Below, one piece after another: positions 6,494-12,735 of a stretch of 12,735 bases of DNA. Under the pieces are notes generated by a model. It saw only the letters and a list, made by a program, of their open reading frames with translations. It made no database searches and was not told the DNA's origin. Position numbers and translations under genes: made by a program. The DNA is from Calditrichaceae bacterium (GTDB taxonomy: Bacteria > Calditrichota > Calditrichia > Calditrichales > Calditrichaceae), in assembly GCA_030622395.1 (NCBI GenBank), contig JAUXGF010000019.1:1-12735 (forward strand). The letters run 5' to 3'. The first letter of the stretch is position 1. Each line of letters begins with the position of its first letter.

Positions 6494-8767
6494 TTAAAAC
6501 TGCGCGCTTATTCCTAAAATTGTAAGCAATGGAAAATCATAAGTAGTTTCTTTTGTAACCACGCCGTTATTATCAACATCATATCTATAAGAGATAACAT
6601 TGTCTCTATAATACGCATTCCATAAATCCAGATAAACGCTTAAAGTCCATTTACTAAAGTTAAAGCGGCGGTCAACGCGGATATCCAATTTATGAAAATC
6701 AGGATAACGTTCCGAATTTTTTTCGCCCTCTACTGCATACCATTCGCCGCTATTCGGCGGTATTTGCACTACATCGACAACCGGAGTATAAGAACTTCCC
6801 GAAGCGTACTGAAATTTCAGCCCGATCTGCCATTTATCCGACAGCTTGTAGCCGCCTACTAAAGTAAAATTATGAGGACGGTCAAATTCAAAATAATACT
6901 CCGACAGATGATCCGCGTCTTTTCGTTTAGAAATAGAATAAGTATAAGCAACGCTTCCCACCAGGTTTTTGCTCATTTTCTTTTGGATATAAAATTCAAT
7001 GCCGCGGGCGTAACCGGATCCTGCGTTTGTCAGGACTTTTGATGTATCGCTGTCCACAAAAACATCGTCAAGTTCTTTATGATACACTTCGACGCTGACT
7101 TTAGTGTCGGGGCTGAGCAGATGTTCAACTCCGGCGATATAGTGAATGGAACGGCTGCTTAGCAGGTTGAGATTAGCCTCATCCAAAGCCGCCAGGTAGG
7201 CTGCCGGAGTTTGATAAAAATGTCCGTATGCTGCGTTTAAAGTGGTTTTATCTGTTAAGCGGTAGGTTAGCCCAAGCCGCGGGCTGATTTTTGATTCTTT
7301 AGTGAAATCAAAATAGTCGTAACGCAAGCCGGCATTAATAGCAAGCCGCTTAAAGGGACGCAGGGTTGTCTGTAAAAATGATCCCGCTTTGTAAGTTAAG
7401 TCAGGATAATAATTCACTGTATCCGTAGGGAAAACATGACCGGTACGCGTAGTATCCGCCTCATTCCATGTATAATGATCGGAATCTATTGTTTTATAAA
7501 AAAGACCACCTTTCAATTCAAATACATCAGAAAATTTATAGGTTATTTCATTTTTAAAATGAAACTCATTCTCTTTGACGTCTTCGCCGTTAAGTTCTTT
7601 ATTGTTCTCTGTGCCTATCCATGATTTCCAGCCATTGCCGGTAAAGGCGGCTGTAGTTTGCATATATCCCTTTTTACTAAATAGATATCGCCAGTTTATT
7701 CCAACGGCTGCGCCATAATCGTCGCGTTTGGCATAATCATATTTTCTGCCTATGTCGCTGCCGGCTTCAGCCATTGTACCGCTTCTTTCTATATCGTCAA
7801 GGTAATAAAAACCTATCAGCGAAAGCTTATGATTAGCCGCCGGGTTGTAGGTTGCTTTTCCGACTAAATCCCAAAATCGCGGCGCCACAGGTTTGCCCAT
7901 CATTGAAGTTAATACATCAAAAAAACCGCGTCTGACGGAAAATACCATTGTCCCGTTACCGGGGATAGGCCCGTCTAATAAAACGCCGAAACCGCCCAGG
8001 TTAGCGTTTATATCCGTATTAAAATTAGTGCGGTTGCCTTCTTTGAGCTGCATTTCAAAAACAGAGGACATTTTATCGCCGTATTTTGCCGGGAATCCGC
8101 CGGTCAAAAAATCAACGCTTTGCAACAGGGATGGATTGACAATGCTGATAATTCCCATCGAGGTTCCTAAACGGGCAAAATGAAGCGGGTTATAGATTTC
8201 AACATTATCAAGCAAAGTGCGGTTTTCATCCGGTGAGCCGCCGCGCACCGCCAGGTTAGCGCTCTTCCCGCCCGCCCCGCTTACCCCGGGCATTGATTGA
8301 ATTATGCGGAAAATATCCTCCGCCGAACCGGCTGAAGAGCGTATCTCCTGGGGCGTTAATCTTTTAGCGCTTATAGGCGTTTCAATATCCTTTTCAAAAT
8401 AGTCCGCTGTAACTACAATTTCATCGCCAAGTTCTAAAGGGGATGCTTTTAAACTAAAATTTACCATTGTTACCCGGTTAGTAGACACAACAATTTCGGT
8501 CTTTACTTCAGTTTGGTAACCAATCATTAAAGCTTCTACACGGTATGTTCCGATAGGAACTTTTTCCACTAAAAATTTGCCGTCAAGGTCGCTTGCTGCG
8601 CCTAACGGTAATCCTGAAATAATTATATTCACTCCCGCAAGTGGTTGATAGGTACTGCGGTCTATTACAGTCCCCTCAATCGAGCCTGTGCTTTTTTGAT
8701 TGTTTGAATCTGCGAATAGTAATATTGGCGCACACAAACTAAAAATAATTATTATTAATTTTTTCAT
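6494..8767 (-). CDS. TonB-dependent outer-membrane receptor
   Basis: A 757-residue outer-membrane receptor that imports a bound substrate using energy from TonB. A signal peptide is visible (MKKLIIIIFSLCAPILLFA, cleavage near residue 19/20). Residues 29-107 form a carboxypeptidase-regulatory-like beta-sandwich (GSIEGTVIDRSTYQPLAGV, then DLDGKFLVEKVPIGTY). EIVVTA (116-121) resembles a TonB box. Residues 130-245 are the plug (AVRGGSPDENRTLLDNVEI, GGFPAKYGD). The rest is a 22-strand-type barrel rich in aromatic strand ends, finishing with F757, the usual outer-membrane sorting residue. AAGGAAG lies about 11 nt before the ATG. There is no SusD partner, so this is not a SusCD glycan locus. It follows the sigma, anti-sigma and sensor genes on the same strand after a 244-bp gap, which suggests co-regulation. 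Substrate unknown; a metal or metal complex would fit the CnrX-like neighbour. Confidence 0.93.
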   Translation of the reverse strand: MKKLIIIIFSLCAPILLFADSNNQKSTGSIEGTVIDRSTYQPLAGVNIIISGLPLGAASDLDGKFLVEKVPIGTYRVEALMIGYQTEVKTEIVVSTNRVTMVNFSLKASPLELGDEIVVTADYFEKDIETPISAKRLTPQEIRSSAGSAEDIFRIIQSMPGVSGAGGKSANLAVRGGSPDENRTLLDNVEIYNPLHFARLGTSMGIISIVNPSLLQSVDFLTGGFPAKYGDKMSSVFEMQLKEGNRTNFNTDINANLGGFGVLLDGPIPGNGTMVFSVRRGFFDVLTSMMGKPVAPRFWDLVGKATYNPAANHKLSLIGFYYLDDIERSGTMAEAGSDIGRKYDYAKRDDYGAAVGINWRYLFSKKGYMQTTAAFTGNGWKSWIGTENNKELNGEDVKENEFHFKNEITYKFSDVFELKGGLFYKTIDSDHYTWNEADTTRTGHVFPTDTVNYYPDLTYKAGSFLQTTLRPFKRLAINAGLRYDYFDFTKESKISPRLGLTYRLTDKTTLNAAYGHFYQTPAAYLAALDEANLNLLSSRSIHYIAGVEHLLSPDTKVSVEVYHKELDDVFVDSDTSKVLTNAGSGYARGIEFYIQKKMSKNLVGSVAYTYSISKRKDADHLSEYYFEFDRPHNFTLVGGYKLSDKWQIGLKFQYASGSSYTPVVDVVQIPPNSGEWYAVEGEKNSERYPDFHKLDIRVDRRFNFSKWTLSVYLDLWNAYYRDNVISYRYDVDNNGVVTKETTYDFPLLTILGISAQF

Positions 8768-9011
8768 AATTGTTTCATCTTCCTTACCCTTCTTCTTTCC
8801 GAAGGCTTTTTACAGAAGTCCATATTTAATTGTATAGTCCCGATCCCGATTAATATGCCAGAGGGCGTATCCATCAAACGGCGCGATCGGAAGGGAAATG
8901 TTTAATATTCATAAATCATTTACTGCGCTATTATTGATATTAATTAATGACGGCAAAGCCAAATGATGCCCGATTTTAGGACAAATGACCTAATGACAAG
9001 AATTTTAATTA

Positions 9012-9500
9012 TTAATTAATTTGTTTATTATGTTCTTGATTAGGCGTCATCCCCATAGGTTTCATTCTTTTATTAAAAAAGGAGATAAAGTCGCGCTGCT
9101 GTTGAGGAGTTAAAAACGACCTCACTTTCAATAAATTGGCTAATGTTTTTTCCTTTAATGATTTTTGCATATCCGACATTTCCTCGATAAGTTTGTTCAG
9201 GCTTTCACTATCTGGTTCTTCGCAGGAAAGTTCGCTAAAAAAATCTTTTCTTTTGTTATCAAGCGAATCAAGAATCGCCTTAGCTTCTTGTTGAAAATTT
9301 TTATGCATAACTTTAAATTTATCCGCCTGCCCATCGCTTAAATCCAATTCCTTCTGAATAAAATTCATTGACATACCGGCTTTTTTCATAATCGGCGGGC
9401 ATTTCCCGGAAAACCAGCGATGATATGAAATGGTTAACAGCGCGCTAATGTTGATAACTATTAATAGCACAATAAATAATATTACTAATTTCTTTTTCAT
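9012..9500 (-). CDS. Membrane-anchored periplasmic sensor, CnrX/ZraP/Spy-like
   Basis: I use the ATG at 9500 (162 aa): AGGTGA at 9511-9506 sits 5 nt ahead and overlaps the alternative GTG at 9509. An uncleaved-looking membrane helix (residues 4-24, VILFIVLLIVINISALLTI) is followed by a helical periplasmic domain with the LTxxQ-type repeats LDLSDGQADKF and FLTPQQQRDF, as in the periplasmic heavy-metal sensor/Spy superfamily. The tail is methionine-rich (KRMKPMGM) and there are H, C and M residues near the helix end (YHRWFSGKC, GMSMN). These could bind metal, but that is not shown. In CnrYXH systems the CnrX sensor holds the anti-sigma factor until metal binds; here the gene follows the anti-sigma stop by 9 nt, which fits that role. 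It could instead be a Spy-like chaperone. Confidence 0.8.
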   Translation of the reverse strand: MKKKLVILFIVLLIVINISALLTISYHRWFSGKCPPIMKKAGMSMNFIQKELDLSDGQADKFKVMHKNFQQEAKAILDSLDNKRKDFFSELSCEEPDSESLNKLIEEMSDMQKSLKEKTLANLLKVRSFLTPQQQRDFISFFNKRMKPMGMTPNQEHNKQIN

Positions 9501-9509
9501 AATTATCAC

Positions 9510-9962
9510 CTATTCTTCCAAATTTATTTTAAAATAGATTTCTTCAATGGAACCGGCGGGCATATCATTAAAAACAGTTAGATATTGTAACTCTGAAGAT
9601 AATGTTTGACCGTCAGGCATAGAAAAATTTCCTAAATAATTTCCTACAAAAATTGCCGCCATTAAAGCGGCAGCCGCAGCCGCGGGCAGGGCAAAGCGGA
9701 TTAACATATCAACCAAATCCATTACAGAACTTTTTCTCTCTTTAGAATTAATAATCCTTTGCTGTAATTTTATCCAAAAATTGGGAGAGGCTTGAACTTT
9801 TTCACGCTGATCCAAAGACGTCCATAATTGGGAAAACTCATCCAGCAGTTGTGAACATTTTGGACAGGTCTTAAGATGCTTTTCAATTTCTGCCCGCTGA
9901 TCTTGTGAAATTTCATTTTCCAGAAATAACGCAAATAATTTTTTTACTTCTTTGCAATTCAT
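9510..9962 (-). CDS. Zinc-finger anti-sigma factor, single-pass membrane protein
   Basis: A 150-residue protein expected to hold the ECF sigma factor at the membrane. The N-terminal domain carries the zf-HC2/ZAS signature: C3, H29, C33 and C36 in HLKTCPKC, preceded by the helix DQRAEIEK. A single membrane segment spans about 86-111 (RFALPAAAAAALMAAIFVGNYLG), followed by a ~40-residue periplasmic tail. This layout, cytoplasmic zinc finger then membrane helix then short periplasmic part, is typical of ECF anti-sigma factors. It lies 166 bp after the sigma gene and directly before the sensor gene. It is likely transcribed both from the sigma promoter and from its own ECF-like promoter at 10093-10119. 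No cleavage-site evidence for regulated proteolysis can be read from the sequence. Confidence 0.9.
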   Translation of the reverse strand: MNCKEVKKLFALFLENEISQDQRAEIEKHLKTCPKCSQLLDEFSQLWTSLDQREKVQASPNFWIKLQQRIINSKERKSSVMDLVDMLIRFALPAAAAAALMAAIFVGNYLGNFSMPDGQTLSSELQYLTVFNDMPAGSIEEIYFKINLEE

Positions 9963-9999
9963 ATCTCTAATATCCTTTCACAAATCGTACATCTCTTTT

Positions 10000-10041
10000 G
10001 ATTTACGATTTCCGATCAACGATTTAAGATTTATGATCTTT
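10000..10041. repeat. Heptamer tandem array in the anti-sigma leader
   Basis: Six consecutive 7-bp units, each starting GAT (consensus GATTTAN), without any spacing error. It lies between the proposed anti-sigma promoter (10093-10119) and the anti-sigma ATG at 9962, so it would be transcribed in the 5' leader. It shares its 7-bp period and GAT phase with the arrays at 6224-6251 and 6364-6391. Confidence 0.8.
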
Positions 10042-10092
10042 CACTTCTTCAATCTTAAATATTCAATTATCACCCACCAATATCTAAATAAT

Positions 10093-10119
10093 TTGACACA
10101 GATTTTTATACATACTTGC
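10093..10119 (-). promoter_or_regulatory. Candidate ECF promoter for the anti-sigma/sensor genes
   Basis: On the minus strand GCAAGT (10119-10114), 14 nt, then GTGTCAA (10099-10093). The same 13 fixed bases with the same spacing precede the sigma gene. The layout, an AAGT-type -35 and a GTC-type -10, fits ECF sigma promoters. It lies about 130 nt upstream of the anti-sigma ATG, within 36 nt of the sigma stop codon. Confidence 0.6.
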
Positions 10120-10128
10120 GTTTAGCGC

Positions 10129-10704
10129 TCAATTCTTTTTCAGGTAATGAAGCAGGTTCTTCTGTAAATTTAATTTAGCGCGGTGAATAAGCGATTCTAC
10201 CGACGAAAGCGAACGCTGCATAATTTCGGCTGTTTCCTGATAAGACAATCCTTCATATTTATGCAGGACAAAAGCAGCCCGCTGGTTCTCCGGTAATTTT
10301 TCTATTGCCCTTTTAACTATGACGCTTCGTTCCTTATTTTCAAAAGCCGCATCCGGCTGATCCTCTTTTGAAGCGGAAAGATTTGTTACATCTTCAGGAT
10401 TATCGTCTAATAATGATCCGATATTTTTAAACCATTTAAAACGTTTACGATCACGGATAAAATTTAAAGAGCGGTTTACGGCAATCCTGTAAAGCCAGGT
10501 AGAAAGTTTTGACTCATAGCGGAAATTCTTAGCGGATTTGTATACATGAAAAAAGACGTCTTGAGCAACATCTTCAGCGTCATGGATATTGCCAATCAAA
10601 TTATAACAGGCGTTAAATACCAAAAGCTGATAGCTGCCAACAAACTCTTTAAAAGCCAGATGATCTTTAGCGATGATTTTTTCGATTAAATTTTTATCAT
10701 TCAT
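10129..10704 (-). CDS. ECF-family RNA polymerase sigma factor
   Basis: A 191-residue group 4 (RpoE-like) sigma factor that directs RNA polymerase to the promoters of its regulon. Region 2 spans about 24-90, with NIHDAEDVAQDVFFHVY and the promoter-melting segment STWLYRIAVNRSLNFIRD. A short acidic linker (91-130) replaces region 3. Region 4 spans about 133-183, with LPENQRAAFVLHKYEGLSY and a helix-turn-helix ending in SLSSVESLIHRAK. Length and domain order are normal for the family, and there is no extra C-terminal domain. The ATG at 10704 has only a weak ribosome site (TTGGA). It heads a same-strand run: anti-sigma, CnrX/Spy-like sensor, TonB receptor. An ECF-type promoter 49 nt upstream suggests autoregulation. 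Confidence 0.95.
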   Translation of the reverse strand: MNDKNLIEKIIAKDHLAFKEFVGSYQLLVFNACYNLIGNIHDAEDVAQDVFFHVYKSAKNFRYESKLSTWLYRIAVNRSLNFIRDRKRFKWFKNIGSLLDDNPEDVTNLSASKEDQPDAAFENKERSVIVKRAIEKLPENQRAAFVLHKYEGLSYQETAEIMQRSLSSVESLIHRAKLNLQKNLLHYLKKN

Positions 10705-10753
10705 TCCAATATCAATATTATTAATCCCGAAATTTAAACAGCGCTTTAATTAA

Positions 10754-10780
10754 TTGACACAAAATTTTAATAAAACTTGC
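10754..10780 (-). promoter_or_regulatory. Candidate autoregulated ECF promoter of the sigma gene
   Basis: On the minus strand GCAAGT (10780-10775), 14 nt, then GTGTCAA (10760-10754), 49 nt before the sigma ATG. It matches the motif before the anti-sigma gene in both boxes and in spacing; over 28 aligned bases the two sites share 22. ECF factors usually transcribe their own gene, which makes this the natural place for such a site. Confidence 0.65.
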
Positions 10781-10781
10781 G

Positions 10782-11047
10782 CCGGAAGTATATAATGCCT
10801 TTCCTTAGAAAACTCAATATAAAAAAACAGTACTGTCTTTGGCAGAAAAGCACTTTCTCTACCGGAAACTGAAGTATTACATAAAAAATTAAGTATGGTA
10901 AAACCTCATATATTATGGCGGGAAATTTATTGGGATGAATATTTGGAATAACATATACCCAGCCTTTATACCTAATAGGTCGCTGTTAGGAGTGGATCTT
11001 AATATTCCACATTTGAGTGAGATATTACCAGAATTTCAAAAAATCGC
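10782..11047. other. Intergenic stretch, no supported gene
   Basis: Lies between the sigma promoter and the small-RNA promoter. Only short frames occur. The best is a 38-codon + strand frame at 10935-11051 (begins MNIWNNIYPAF, contains GVDLNIPHLSEILPEFQ) whose stop overlaps the TTGACA at 11048. Two others (LSLAEKHFLYRKLKYYIKN ending in TAA, and MVKPHILWREIYWDEYLE) read like protein pieces but lack starts, ribosome sites and continuity. They may be remains of a decayed gene; I cannot name one. Confidence 0.4.
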
Positions 11048-11075
11048 TTGACAAATTTATATAATGTATTACTTT
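11048..11075 (+). promoter_or_regulatory. Candidate sigma70-type promoter of the small RNA
   Basis: A perfect TTGACA -35 box (11048-11053), 16 nt of AT-rich spacer, then TACTTT (11070-11075), which keeps the most conserved T, A and final T of a -10 box. The predicted start is about 11082, just before a stem-loop and 40 nt ahead of a strong terminator. The TATAAT at 11059-11064 is too close to the TTGACA to be its partner. Confidence 0.55.
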
Positions 11076-11081
11076 AAAATT

Positions 11082-11155
11082 GTTCTCTACCTAAAGGTAG
11101 TGGAATCTAAAAAGGTTTCAGCCGCTGAACCCGTATGAATCAGCGGCTTTTTTTT
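11082..11155 (+). ncRNA. Candidate small RNA, about 74 nt
   Basis: A compact unit with a promoter directly upstream, a short hairpin CTACC-TAAA-GGTAG (11087-11100), a ~20-nt A-rich linker and a strong intrinsic terminator. There is no open reading frame of useful length. No gene on the + strand upstream would need this terminator, and no + strand gene follows, so a leader peptide or attenuator is less likely. It converges on the BECR-like gene: the terminator T-run overlaps that gene's stop codon, so read-through would be antisense to the pair's mRNA. I do not recognise the RNA family. Confidence 0.5.
11121..11155 (+). terminator. Intrinsic terminator
   Basis: An 8-bp perfect stem GCCGCTGA (11121-11128) / TCAGCGGC (11140-11147), an 11-nt loop, then eight T residues (11148-11155). 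On the minus strand the stem is preceded by A's and followed only by a weak T5 eight bases later, so it acts mainly on + strand transcripts. Confidence 0.9.
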
Positions 11156-11585
11156 ATTCCCATTTTGAGTTAGATCGAATTAACTTTATTGTCCTCCGAT
11201 TATCCGCAATAAAGGCTGTTACAAAAAACGCTTTGGACATTTGTTTGTTAAACCGCACAATTACAACATAATCATCCTTAACAATAGTAACCCGTCTGTC
11301 TGTAACAGCTCTCTTTTTCTTATTATCCCATCCACAATATAATTCAGCCTCCGGGTCCTGTAATGCTGTTTTTATCCAATCCATACGTTCAGCTCTTTCA
11401 ATAGCAAAAGAGTCCTTGATATGATTTTTTTTACTGCTTTTAAAAAAGGCATGATAAAAATGATTTCTTTTGAAATAAACAAAATATCCATCAAATGTCT
11501 GGACAGGCTGATGACAGAAAACATCGCCAAAATACTTGAAATAGGCAGATTGATCCTGAAGCTTTAATAACGAAGGGTATTCCAT
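11154..11585 (-). CDS. Small protein resembling BECR-fold (RelE/EndoU/barnase-like) nucleases
   Basis: I start at the ATG at 11585 (143 aa), whose A is the last base of the upstream TAA stop (TAATG), so the two genes are translationally coupled. A TTG two codons earlier is the alternative. Visible pattern: FVYF, then NHFYHAFFKSS (H41, H45), KD-FAIERAERMDWIKTAL (R64, R67, W70), DPEAELYCGWD (W86), RRVTIVKDDYVVIVRF and KAFFVTAFIAD (T124). A histidine near the start, an ARAERxxWI helix and a closing FxTAY/F-like strand recall phage-type BECR nucleases and RelE-like toxins. This is a pattern judgement at family level, not an assignment. No signal or membrane segment. Its partner is the DUF3800 protein. 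The stop TAA lies in the T-run of the + strand terminator. Confidence 0.7.
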   Translation of the reverse strand: MEYPSLLKLQDQSAYFKYFGDVFCHQPVQTFDGYFVYFKRNHFYHAFFKSSKKNHIKDSFAIERAERMDWIKTALQDPEAELYCGWDNKKKRAVTDRRVTIVKDDYVVIVRFNKQMSKAFFVTAFIADNRRTIKLIRSNSKWE

Positions 11586-12280
11586 TACCAACCACCCTGC
11601 AACTGAATCTTAAAGATATTAAACTTTTCTTCGCTTTTCCAAGTAGGTCTGATTTCATGGTTTAACCTGGTCTCTATGGTATTGATTAAATCTTTTTTAA
11701 CATCGCTTACGACTGATTGGTTAAAAAAAGAATTCACCGCCCCTGTTAACAAATCTGCTAATTGAATAAGATTGACCTCTTTTGACTGTAATGCCTGCAC
11801 TGAGTTAATTTTGGATGATAAATTTGAATAATTAAGGGCTTTATGTAAGATCGATAATCTATTAGGAAGGCGATTTGTTTTTTGGTCAAGAAATATCCGG
11901 TATTGATTAAAATCCAAAATCCAGTGATGAATAAGCTGGTAATAAAATTTATAGAAACCTAATTCCGCGTCATTTTCATGAAAGTGGAACAAATCTACTT
12001 TATTGCTATCCACTAAAATGGTACGGAAACGGATATCATCATTATTAAAAAACATTTCAATGATGGCTTTATAAAAATCAATCGCGTTCCGGCTTACTTT
12101 ATTCCATTTTAATTCACCCCAAATATTATGCGCACTTCGTAAATCCTGAATAGTGTTTTTAATTTCCTGCCGGGCTTGCGCCGGAATCCATACCCCACCG
12201 ATTGAAAGATAAGGTACAACCTTTTTCCTGCTTGTAAACAGCTCCGGTCTGCATTCGTCGCAGTATATTTCAAAATTCAT
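11585..12280 (-). CDS. DUF3800-family protein
   Basis: A 231-residue protein matching DUF3800, a widespread family of unsettled function with a predicted RNase H-like fold. Visible family features: EIYCDECRPELF at the N-terminus (D8, E9; most relatives read YxDESG), YLSIGGVWIP (24-33), the GELKWNKVS block (55-63), ILVDSNKVD (D91), IFLDQKTNR (D132) and QLADLLTGA (173-181, D176). The spaced acidic residues could bind metal, as in RNase H-like nucleases, but activity is not shown. A clear ribosome site GGATGAGG (12293-12286) lies 5 nt before the ATG. The gene overlaps the next by one base (TAATG), so the two proteins are probably made in fixed ratio. DUF3800 genes often lie in defence or mobile regions; the restriction-like fragment upstream fits that. 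Confidence 0.85.
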   Translation of the reverse strand: MNFEIYCDECRPELFTSRKKVVPYLSIGGVWIPAQARQEIKNTIQDLRSAHNIWGELKWNKVSRNAIDFYKAIIEMFFNNDDIRFRTILVDSNKVDLFHFHENDAELGFYKFYYQLIHHWILDFNQYRIFLDQKTNRLPNRLSILHKALNYSNLSSKINSVQALQSKEVNLIQLADLLTGAVNSFFNQSVVSDVKKDLINTIETRLNHEIRPTWKSEEKFNIFKIQLQGGW

Positions 12281-12306
12281 TAAAACCTCATCCTATTTCA
12301 GTTATT

Positions 12307-12468
12307 CTATTTTCCCGAATCCCTGGCAATAGTTTCCTTAATTTTATACTCAAAGATTTTTATCAATATATTTTTAGCCTTGTCAATTTCATCATCAAAA
12401 AAACGCCAGCCGGATTTTTCGAGCAGATTGTTAATTTTAAGTAATACTTCGGTTACGGGTGGAAAGCG
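12307..12468 (-). pseudogene. Gene fragment resembling the N-terminal part of a type I restriction R subunit
   Basis: A 53-codon open stretch between stops at 12469-12471 and 12307-12309, with no ATG, GTG or TTG start. It reads like real protein: TEVLLKINNLLEKSG, WRFFDDE, then KAKNILIKIFEYKIKETIA. The INNLLEKSGWRFFDDE segment looks like the motif near the start of many HsdR-type restriction subunits, where it is followed by an enzyme of several hundred residues. Here the frame ends after 27 more residues, and its 5' side runs into palindromic repeats (from about 12470). It is probably a remnant cut by repeat insertion; it lies 27 nt upstream of the DUF3800 start codon. Weak family call from memory of the motif. 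Confidence 0.4.
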
Positions 12469-12735
12469 TTATCCCGATGCATCAAGACTTCTCTTGTATC
12501 ATCCCGACAAGTCGAGACGCTCTTGTATCAAAGTTAATTCTGACTATCGGGAGGAAGGGGCAGGCATTAATTCAATATTCCATTCTTCTATCGTAGGAAC
12601 GGCTACGTTGCGCCGCGGAGCATTACTCCACTACTCCATCACTCCAATTCTTACATTTTTCCAACATTCCATCATTCCATTCTTCCATATCTTCCATTCT
12701 TTAAAGACCTCAAAGGTTTGGGAAAACCTTTGAGG
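12469..12735. repeat. Repeat-rich right edge with an 8-bp tandem array and a hairpin
   Basis: Nine tandem units at 12623-12696 read on the minus strand as TGGARNNN, seven of exactly 8 bp and two of 9. At the very edge is a perfect 12-bp stem CCTCAAAGGTTT (12708-12719) / AAACCTTTGAGG (12724-12735) with loop GGGA. Between 12470 and 12560 are imperfect pieces of CCCGA/TCGGG palindromes and two ~15-bp CTCTTGTATCA-type copies (12492-12503, 12520-12530). No gene is supported here. The 117-codon + strand frame crossing this region is a translation of the repeats. Confidence 0.75.

Noticed and set aside
6198..6525. Two short + strand frames in the gap after the regulator
   Set aside because: They translate heptamer repeats and palindromes (for example ILDTRYWILDE) and have no conserved pattern or good ribosome site.
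7436..8183. Two + strand frames opposite the TonB receptor
   Set aside because: Shadows of a full-length receptor gene; no independent coding evidence.
8860..8875. TGGCA-type element upstream of the TonB gene as a sigma54 promoter
   Set aside because: The GC doublet expected 10 nt after GG is absent, so the link to the sigma54 activator is not supported.
10093..10099. TTGACAC on the + strand here and at 10754-10760 read as sigma70 -35 boxes
   Set aside because: No acceptable -10 box follows at 16-18 nt and no + strand gene lies downstream. On the minus strand the same bases form a motif shared before two regulatory genes.
12380..12733. 117-codon + strand frame at the right edge
   Set aside because: It runs through the gene fragment, palindromes and octamer array; the protein is low in complexity and rich in H, S, I and F from TTCCAT-type repeats.

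Overview
The window is AT-rich bacterial DNA carrying seven convincing complete protein genes in two functional blocks, two more at a possible defence pair, and one gene cut by the left edge. The gene content points to a Gram-negative organism: a TonB-dependent receptor with an N-terminal carboxypeptidase-regulatory-like domain, a zinc-finger anti-sigma factor, and a KinB-type kinase with a sigma54 activator. Clear GGAGG-type ribosome sites argue against Bacteroidota in the strict sense. I infer an FCB-group relative (Ignavibacteria, Calditrichota or KSB1-like). This is inference from style, not a database result.

Layout. (1) 1-2740 looks like accessory DNA. It has a truncated metallo-beta-lactamase-fold gene, a secreted protein of unknown function flanked by two copies of a ~130-155 bp direct repeat, and a ~370 bp nested-palindrome element with an exact 18 bp terminal inverted repeat. 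(2) 2868-6176 on the + strand is a KinB-like histidine kinase followed by an AlgB/NtrC-like response regulator. A palindromic repeat sits between them and covers a misleading upstream GTG start. (3) 6177-6493 is a convergent gap full of short palindromes and 7-bp tandem repeats. (4) 10704-6494 on the - strand reads sigma factor, anti-sigma factor, membrane-anchored CnrX/Spy-like sensor, TonB-dependent receptor. (5) 10705-11153 is intergenic and includes a candidate ~74 nt small RNA on the + strand with its own promoter and terminator. (6) 12280-11154 on the - strand is a translationally coupled pair: a DUF3800-family protein and a small protein that resembles BECR-fold nucleases. (7) 12281-12735 holds a gene fragment, an 8-bp tandem array and a perfect hairpin at the edge.

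How the parts may work together. The sigma/anti-sigma/sensor genes resemble a CnrYXH-type trans-envelope switch. An identical motif, GCAAGT-N14-GTGTCAA, lies on the coding strand upstream of both the sigma and the anti-sigma genes and is the best candidate for an autoregulated ECF promoter. The TonB receptor is the likely output or a co-regulated uptake gene. The kinase and regulator are a separate signalling pair; I see no convincing sigma54 promoter in the window. The DUF3800/BECR-like pair, next to a fragment resembling the start of a type I restriction subunit, is the best candidate for an undescribed nucleic-acid-acting system.
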